A DNA stretch of 64,000 nucleotides, from assembly GCF_052857255.1 (NCBI RefSeq), contig NC_135497.1:179417745-179481744 (forward strand). Reading direction: 5' to 3'. Positions 26,101 through 35,100 of the stretch are shown piece by piece; position 1 is the first letter of the stretch, and the number at the start of each line of letters is the position of its first letter. The notes under the pieces were generated by a model. The model saw only the letters and a list, made by a program, of their open reading frames with translations. It was not told the DNA's origin and did no database searches. The stretch comes from Amblyomma americanum. Lineage: Eukaryota > Arthropoda > Arachnida > Ixodida > Ixodidae. The position numbers and the translations under genes are program-made.

Positions 26101-29100
26101 TGCAAAAGGGGATCTCATAGCTGCATGAAATGATGGCAGATGTGTGTGGCTCTCACCACCACGTGTGTAGTAAAAGACAGTGCTGTGCCAGCTCCCATGG
26201 CCCTAGGCTGACTGGGTCAGCGGTAATCTTTAGCTGAAAAACACTGTTTTGGTACATCTATCAAGAAAGACGTTGGCATCCATTAAGAAAAGGAAAGAGC
26301 CCTGTGTGCCAGCAGGAGGCGCGGCCTAGCAGTTATATCATGCCCATTGTTATCCCGGACGGCGATTTATTTTTTTTTATTCACAAAGTGCTCTCATGTA
26401 TAATGAATGAACCCATCTTAAACCTTCAGATGAGGTAACCTTCCGAGGGTTTTCTGGGCTTTTCTACCCATTTTGGAGCATTGGGAGGATGAGAGCTGCA
26501 TATCTCCTAACCTGCCTGATGAAGGACCCACTTTATGGGTCACATCAGCCAGGAAAACCTCAATCGCATGTCCACATAGGGTGCAAAATCAACACCACCC
26601 ACTCCTTTGTCCACCTGGATGGCTTTCTCATGGACTAACAGGTGAACACAGAAAGCTTTAGGTTACAGAACGTTATGCCAATACTGTGAGAAAGTCCCCT
26701 GTACAGCTGTCACTAAGACAATTTGTCGATGTCAGTGAAAGACAGCCAATACATTTCTATAAAACTTGCAAATTTGTCACTCTAATAACTTTTCAACACT
26801 TCTGAAGAAACAATTCCACGATATGAGCTTTCCAAAGAACACAACAAATGGAAAGGTTATAGACATCCATTTTAAGTTTATTTTCACAGTTACTGATAAT
26901 CTGAGCATACTAACAATATAAGCATTTGTCCAAAGTTGTAAATATAGGTTTAAGAATTCATGCACACACTGGGCATGCACACACTTACCCAAAAATTTCA
27001 TTAAACTGAAGGACACAACACAGGTGAAACAAGACTTAAAAGTGCCAAGAGTAAGGAGGCTGAAGTGAAGAAAAAGGAACCAACAAACAGCTTTCCAACA
27101 TCCTTTTTCAGTTGATTTGATTACTGCAGTGTGCCTGTGGCTATGGCACTTCTTTGCAGCACTGAAGCTGTGATGGTTAGTTAGGAGTTTAATGGCACAA
27201 GGATGACTAGGCCAAAGAGCGCCAGGGAAATGTGTAAGTCTGTGTTATATTAGGAAAACTGACAGGATAATTATACACTGTGAAAACAAGACTGCTGAAA
27301 CGAAATAAATGAAATCTAAAATAACATAAATGAGGTGTTGTGAGGTGGCTAAAAATATAAAATTTTAAATTTAAAAGGAAGTTCATGGCTGGATTTTGCC
27401 ACAAGCAAGGGTGCGAGCAGTTCCCTCTCACCGTGCTTGGCTAAGGCGCCCTCTTGTCGGTTCCAGGGTACCCTTTTCAAAAGTTGTGCTGATCAAATAA
27501 AACTTTATATGCTCATTAAAATTCAGACTCTATTTCAATAATGCACGATGTCATCCCCTAATAAAAGAGAAGGATGAAATGGTATGTGGTACTCATAAAA
27601 TTTTCGAAACTGCGTGAGACGAGTTTCATAAAATGGACAGGTTAAAAAGAATATGAATAACTGAAAGTGGGCCATTGCAGTGCTCACATTCAGGCAGCTG
27701 TGCTCCCAAAAGCAAGTATGTGTGTGTCTGATTCGTGGTCTTGAATGTATGACTTCGCAAAATCCGTTTTTGTGATGGCAATCCTTACATTCATTTATAT
27801 TTGGTTTCACAAGATGTAATTTGTTAATTTGTTCACAGTTTCAATTGAGCTGCCACATAGGCATTAACGCTCGTTTAATTGTTCCCTTATAGTCCTTGCA
27901 AGGAATTCTAATCTTGCAGGTATCACACACAGTTGCATTTCCTGCTATGCAATCAGTAAGCTCATTCCCAGCAATACCAACATGGCTTGAAACCCAGCAG
28001 AAGTGCACACTGTAATCACGTATTGCAAGTTGATGAAGTTATCGAAAGAGGTATAGTAAAAGAGGGTTTTTTATGTCTTTGTTTTGAAATAATTGCGGTC
28101 ACAGCACTCCTCGGGTCTGTGTAAATTACCGCCTTTTTATTGTTTTCATTACTTATTATTTCCAGTGCCGTTAATATGCTATACAATTCAGCAGAGTAAA
28201 CACTTCCTTTTGGGTTAATGATGAAGGCGTTACCATTTGAACCCTTCTGCACAGCAGCTCCACTAACACGGTCATGTTTTTTGTAGCCGTCCATGTAGAA
28301 AGCTAAAAAAATCACTATTTTTCTTCAATTTCCAGGAACTCACTTTTTATCACTGCCAAAGGTGACACTTTCTTATTGTACTTGGCAAGTGTAAAGTTTC
28401 ATTGTACGAGCATTCTCAACCCCGGTGGAACGTTGCTTTCATATTGAAAGAGATGCTCTACGGAAAGGTCAGATTCACACGATTCTGCAATCTGATTTAC
28501 CTTGGTTCCTATGGTCGGTACGCAGTTTCGTTTGTTCTAGAAAATGTCGCCATATGCTTATTTACGAAAATAAGTTCACAAGGGTGATCCGAAAATGCAA
28601 GTACCTTCTGCGTGTATGTGAGAGTTAAGAGCATTCTTCGTGCTTGCAAGGATGATTCACTGCATTCCACATAAAGGCTATGAATAGGTGACATTCAGTA
28701 TGCACCCAAGGCAATCCTTAATTCAGAATGATGAACCGGGTTCAGAGCCCCCACAGTGGACGGTCGGGCTGAACTATAGACAATACACCCATAGTCCCTA
28801 TTTGAGCGAATTAGCGACCGGTACAACCGGAGTAAGCAAATACTGTCTGCACCCCATGTCTTGTGGGATAAAATTGCAGTAAGTTTTTAACAAACTTACT
28901 GCAATTCAACTGCATTCAACTGTTTAATGTGTGGCCCAAATGTCAGTTTTGTATCAAAAAGAAAACCAAGAAACTTCTGTTCCATTTTCACAGGGATAGG
29001 TTTCCCATTGATGTTAAAGGATGGTTGCGGGAGCAGGCCTTGCTTGCGTGAAAAACAGACTGAAATGGTTTTTTCAAAAGAGAATCTAAACCCGTTTTCA

Positions 29101-32100
29101 TTAGCCCAATTGGTAAGGCGACTGATAAATATTTGTACCTGCCATTCGCAGATAGCGAAGTTACAGGACTTGAAACTTATTTGTAAATTGTCTATGCACA
29201 ACGAGTACTGCACACTGGGCGGGATAATATTAGCTATTTAATATATTTCGAGAGAAAAGAGCGTCACACTTAGCACACTGCCTTGGGACACCCCATTTCT
29301 TGAACGAAAAGTCAGAAAGAGTGTTCCCCAGTCTGACTAAAAATACGGCACGAAAGAAAGTCTTCAATACAGTGAAGAATGTTCCCACCGATTCCATTGT
29401 TGACAAGGTCCTGGAGGACTGCATACCTGCAGGTTGTGTCATATGCTTTTTCTAGGTCAAAAAATACCAAAAGACAATATTGGCGATTTGTGTGCACCTC
29501 CCATATTTGTGTTTCAATACACAACAACAGGTCAACTGTAGGTTGATGGCGCCAGACTCCGCATATGCTCTTGTTCATTTCTAACACGCGTACTATTAGT
29601 GTATTGATGAGATGCTGAAAGGTTTTGCAGAGACAACTGATCAGGGTTATCGGACGACAGAGCTCCCTGCACGGCATCCGTATTTCCAGGCTTAAGAACT
29701 GGAATTACTATTGCTGTTTTTCAGTCCGTAGGTAGTTCATTTTCCTTCCAAGTGTGGTTGAAAAAGGACAGTAATGATTCAAGGGAAGGAGGAGGAAGGT
29801 TTTGCAGCATGCCGTAATGAATTCGCATGGACTAACCGCGGTAGCTTTGCAGTTTGCTAGTTATGAGTTTTAGTTCATACAATGTAAACTTGCAGTTGTA
29901 GTCTTCGCTTGAGCTTAAGTGTGGAAGTTTCTCACGCACAGAATTCTTTTTAGGTATCAGAAACTCATCCGTATATCCTGCAAAACTCGGTACTTTGTAA
30001 AAATGTTGACCCAAAATATCAGCCTGTTCTTTAAGGGACATACTTCCGGAATCATTTTGTATTAAGAAGAGGGATAGTAAATGCCTGATTTTCTCCATCC
30101 ATCTTGGGTATTTTTTCCCACACTAATTTATCTGGAGTCTGACTATTTACACCGGAAACATTATTTTTCCAAGACCTGTTCTTTGCCTTTCGCCAAACAA
30201 ACCGCCCCTTTGCTTTAGTTTTTTTAAATGTTATGAGATTAGTAACGGTCGGATATCGTTTGAAGACCTTCCATGCCTTATTTTATGCCTTTCTCATCTT
30301 TGTTCCACCACGGCTTTGGATGTTTTGGAAGATTCCCATGGGGATAGATCTTGAAGCTATATAGATGATTACTTTGACGATCATAGTATTTACTTCACAG
30401 TTAATTTTGCCACATCTTCATGTATTATTATAGCATATTTTTTAAAAGGTCCCATTTGCTTGTCCTAACTCCCATCGAGGAGGTATAACGCAAAGAGTTG
30501 GGCCTGGAGTTCCGGCTTGTAGGAGGATGGAGAAATGATCGCTTACAAAAGGATTCTGAATTGCATCCCATGAGTAATGTTTATTGTTTTTGGGGGTTTA
30601 ATGTCCCAAAGCGACTCAGGCTATGAAGGACGCCATAGTGAAGGGGTCCGGAAATTTCGACCGCCTGGGGACATCGCACAGTACATGGGCTTCTAGAATT
30701 CCGCCTCCATCAAAATTCGACTACCGCGGCCGGCAACGAACCCATGTCTTTCGGGTCAGCAGCCGAGCGCCATAACGATTGAGCCACCCATGAGCCCATG
30801 AGTAATGTAAATATAATCCAGGTGATGCAAGAGATGGATCTATACAGGAGTAAGTTCTACTTGCAGGGCTGGAATGAGTAGAGCCACCATTGTTCAAGAC
30901 AACGATGTTCGTTGTGATTAGCAGCTGTTCGATCATTTTCCTATGTATGTTTATTTTATCACTGCCCCACAGTGGTTGATAAGCATTCATGTCTCCAAGG
31001 ATGAGGAAGGGTTTAGGCAGTTGACTCACCAAGTCTAGCAGGTCATTAACCAAAGAACAACTATTTGGCAGCAGATAAAGAGAAACCACGGTAGTTAGAG
31101 ACTTCAGTTGAACCCTTACTGCGACTGCTTCTAAAGGAGTGTTCAAGCACAGCACCTCGACTATGACGCCCGAATGTGCGTTAACGGCCACACCACCACC
31201 AGCACCGCCAACGTGGTCTTTGCGAAAAAGTATGTAATGTTTGAATATATTGTTAAGAGTGTTGTTCAACAGTGTTTCCTGAAGACACAACAGCTGTGGG
31301 CGGTGTTTCTCTAGTAATATTGTCACGACTTGAGGATCCGTGCAGGTAGGCTTCGAGGAGAACCCAAGACAGAGCTTGTAATAAGAGAGCCAGGGTCCAG
31401 GTCACAGAGCCAAAGCACCTCGAGAGCCAACCACCACTTCATCGTCATTTCGACTAAGCGTGGAGGCCGCGCAGCGCATTAGGCACGTGGCATTATTCCC
31501 CCCCGCAAAAGCAAACATCGTCTCGATGTGGAATGGGTTATGTACAGAGAGAGAAGGAAAAAAACGAAAAATAGGGGTGAGGTGAACTATACATCTGGCG
31601 CTAGTTGAGAGGTGAGGAAAGTCAAGTTCGCACATGGGGTAAGGAGATAAAGGTACGAAACACAGCATGCACACAATGTTCAGTCATGCGAAAAGTATTG
31701 TTTTAGGCGTACTACATGGACGACTTCAGGCGTTGACGCTGACGGCTGGCGACCACAGTTCCATCGGGAACAACTTCGTAGTTGACGCTGTTCAGGCGGT
31801 GCAGGACTTTGTACGGGCCGAAATACCTATTGATAAGCTTTTCGCACAACCCCTTGCGGCGCACGGGTGTCCATAACCCTACCTGGTCACCCAGCTTGTC
31901 GTGCACGTCCCTGTGCCGTGTCGAGCATCGATGGACTGCTGGTCCTTGATGTTCAAGCGGGCCAGCCGACGGGCTTGCTCTGCTTGTTCCACGAAGTGGC
32001 CTGCTTCAGGGGGTACCTCTGCATCGCTGTACGGGAGCATCGCATCCAACATCATGCGGAACTCTCTGCCATAGACGAGACGGAACGGGGTAAACTTGGT

Positions 32101-35100
32101 GGTTTCCTGCGTTGCTGTATTATATGCGAAGGTAACGTACGGCAAGATCTCATCCCACATTTTATGTTCAACGTCAACGCACATCGAGATCATGTCCGCT
32201 AATGTTTTGTTGAGCTGTTCCGTTAGACCATTGGTTTGGGGATGATACGCTGTGGTTGGTCAGTGAGCTGTATGGCTAAGCGTTAAGACATCACGTAAGA
32301 GCCGGGCTGTAAACGCCTTGCCTCGGTCAGTAAGGATGGTCGATGGGGCGCCATGTCTAAGCACGATGTCGTGCATAAAGAAGTGGGCAACTTTGGCAGC
32401 AGTACCTCGCGCAAGGGCCTTCGTTTCAGTGTAACAGGTCAAGTAGTCTGTGGCGACTACAATCCACTTGTGGCCGGTCGACGAGAGAGGGAAGGGCCCC
32501 AGAAGGTCCATGCCAACTTTGTCGAATGGTATTTGTGGTGGCTCGATGCACTGAAACAGTCCGGGAGGCTTGAGCACCGTTTTTTTCCCGCCGCTGGCAT
32601 TGCCGGCATGTCCAGACATAACGCTTGATGTGAGCTGGGGCCAGTAGTAGTTCTGCCAGATTCAGGACAAGGTGCGTGTAACACCAAGGTGGCCGGAAGT
32701 CGGTTCATCATGGCAGGCAAGGAGAACTTCATCTCGTAAATCAGGCGGTATGCCGAGCGGGTAAGTTGTCGGACTGGAAGTAGAGTTCTTTTTATAAAGC
32801 ACCCCCCTCAGGAGGCAGAACGATGATAGCCCACGAGCCAGGTACTGCGGTATCTCGGGGTGCCTGCCTTAGAGATGTTCTATGACCAGACGCAGCTCGG
32901 CGTCAGCACGCTGTATAGAAACGAGCTCAGACGTGCTGGCCGCTCCAAGGAAGCTATCATCGTCGATGGTGTCTTGTGGAGGAGGTTCGACGGGAGCGCG
33001 TGACAGGCTATCAGCGTCGGTGTGTTTCCGGCCGGACTTATAGGCGACGGTGAAATCGAACTCCTGCAAGCGTAATGCTCAATGTGCGAGGCAGCCGCAA
33101 GGGTCCTTTAAATTTTTCAGCCAGCACAGCGAGTGGTGCTCGGTGACGATGCAAAACGGTCTGCCATACAGGTATGGGCGGAACTTAGCTGCTGCCCAGA
33201 CTACCACTCAACATTCTTTTTCGGTGGTAGAGTAGTTCAACTCAGCGCACGAGAGTGTGCGGCTGGCGTAGGCAATTACTTTGTCGACACAGTCTTGCCA
33301 CTGGACGAGAACAACGCCAAGACTGACGTTGCTCACATCCGTATGTACAAGGGTAGTAAAAAAATCCCAGGCCGCTCCGAACGGCCGCGGAGCGGCTCCT
33401 CTCCGCTATCGGGGAGCTGTTATCGCACGCTTGTCTCGCCGCGCTTGTGTTTCCAGGGAATGCGCAGAGAGGGGGTGATTCCCCCTCTCTCTCGCTCTCT
33501 TCGATAACGAAGCAGTGAAAAAAATAGTGCGGCGTACGCCTGCAGCGTTCGCTCTTCGCTCTCCGTATTCGGCTGTGGTGCAGCGCGTCGCGGTGCAGAC
33601 GACCATTCGCATAAAGTGAGGCACCATGCTGGCGGCCGTATTTAGTATGACTTCGTGTGCTTCTTCCTACGTTTTGGTTTAATGGTGTAGGTGAAGGTAA
33701 ATGCACTATATCGTACGCCAGGAAACCGAAACGTAGGAAGAAGCACACGAAGTCATACTAAATACGGCCGCCAGCATAGTGTGTCACTTTTATTTGATGT
33801 ATACGGATGATGTAACGGTTTGGTCACTACACACAGACCTTAACCACCAAGAAGTAGGCCTTCAGACCGCTCTGGACAAGACCTCTCAGTGGTGCAGCAA
33901 GATTGGCCTGGCACTGTCGGTTCAAAAGACAAACTTTATGGCTATCACAAACCGATGGGGTAGATGCCGCCTTTTGCTCACACCTATACAGCTGTCCTTA
34001 AACTGCCAACTCTTTACTACAACCTCATCGATGCGGGTGCCAGGTGTCGACTTGGAGAGCTCTGGATCTGCAGCACCATGGGTTTGATCTGTCCGACAGA
34101 AGGCCGCCAGTATGCTGCACCTATTTCGCCAAATTGTCCCGAAAACAGGTGGTGAATGCTTTTATATAGCTCGAACATTAGTCCATTCTGTGTTGTAGCC
34201 TTGGCTCGTTTATCAAGCACAGTTCCAACGCCTTACTTAAGAGATTGGGACTGATTGGAAATAGTCAACAGAGGGGTCATGCGAGTTATCATGGGCTTTT
34301 CTCTCTTGACCCCTATTCACACAATACAAGCGGAAGCTCAGCTGGATACCACTCATGAGCTTGTGGAGCAGCGCCGTAATGCGCAACAACCTGAAAGTAT
34401 CAGCAACCCCTGTGGCACCTGCCCAGGCAAATTACTTTGATCCTACTTATCCACTTCTTCACGCAGCACCGTTGAAACCTCCTCCTTGGCAGCATCACCA
34501 GGTCAATGACAATCGACCCCTACATGCCATGTGCTACACTCATCGTTCAATGAGAGAAACAGCCTCCTCTCCCAGCAGACTCCATAGGCACACTTCAAGC
34601 TTATGTGGATGCAAGCACAAAAGATAATATGCTGCACACCAGTCTTCTCTGTCCAGGTCAACCTAACGCACGCCAGACATGTTCATACAACGCAGAGGTG
34701 CCGCTTCCCTCTGTGATAGCAGAGCTCATTGCCATTTGTGATGGCTTGTCCACTCTAAGGGACCTCCTTTGTAACTGTCTTCTCCTATATACCGACTCAA
34801 CACAAGCAGTAGGGGTTCTATGGCACGTAGCCTGTCCTCTGGGCATTGTTGTCGATGTGTGCTCCATCGTGGAATCATATCCATGCCCTGCCCGAGCTGT
34901 ACGGGCTCGCGCAATACGCACCATCTTAGGGAAGCGCACAGTGCGTTCCATCCACTGCAAGTGCCATACCCGCTTCCTCTACTGAAATTATCTGCAGGAG
35001 ACGTTGTACTGCCTAAAAAAGAATTTCTCTGCCACTCTAAGCGTGCTTTAATTCCACCACGTGAATCCAACCTTCCCGGCGGTTTAACTCGCCATGAGGA

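Larger units (their letters stand above)
27185..31320 (-). mobile_element. I/Jockey-like LINE with RNase H, 3' end intact, 5' end cut by an LTR
   Basis: Minus strand order is endonuclease (from 31320), reverse transcriptase, RNase H, a Cys/His-rich C-terminus and a 3' end reading TGGCGCTCTTTGGCCTAGTC...CATTAAACTCC at about 27230-27187. A SINE interrupts the endonuclease (30581-30794). The left cut at 31320/31321 is exact and is formed by the TG end of a gypsy LTR. It is sense-oriented in intron 1 of the hydrolase gene. Confidence 0.85.
31321..33358 (-). mobile_element. Ty3/gypsy retrotransposon fragment: RNase H, integrase, 3' LTR
   Basis: Minus strand: RNase H, integrase, a polypurine tract (seven G plus AATAA at 31495-31506) and a short LTR at 31321-31492. 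It is broken at about 33358 inside RNase H, where a GC-rich unrelated segment begins. Sense to the hydrolase gene in intron 1. Confidence 0.88.
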
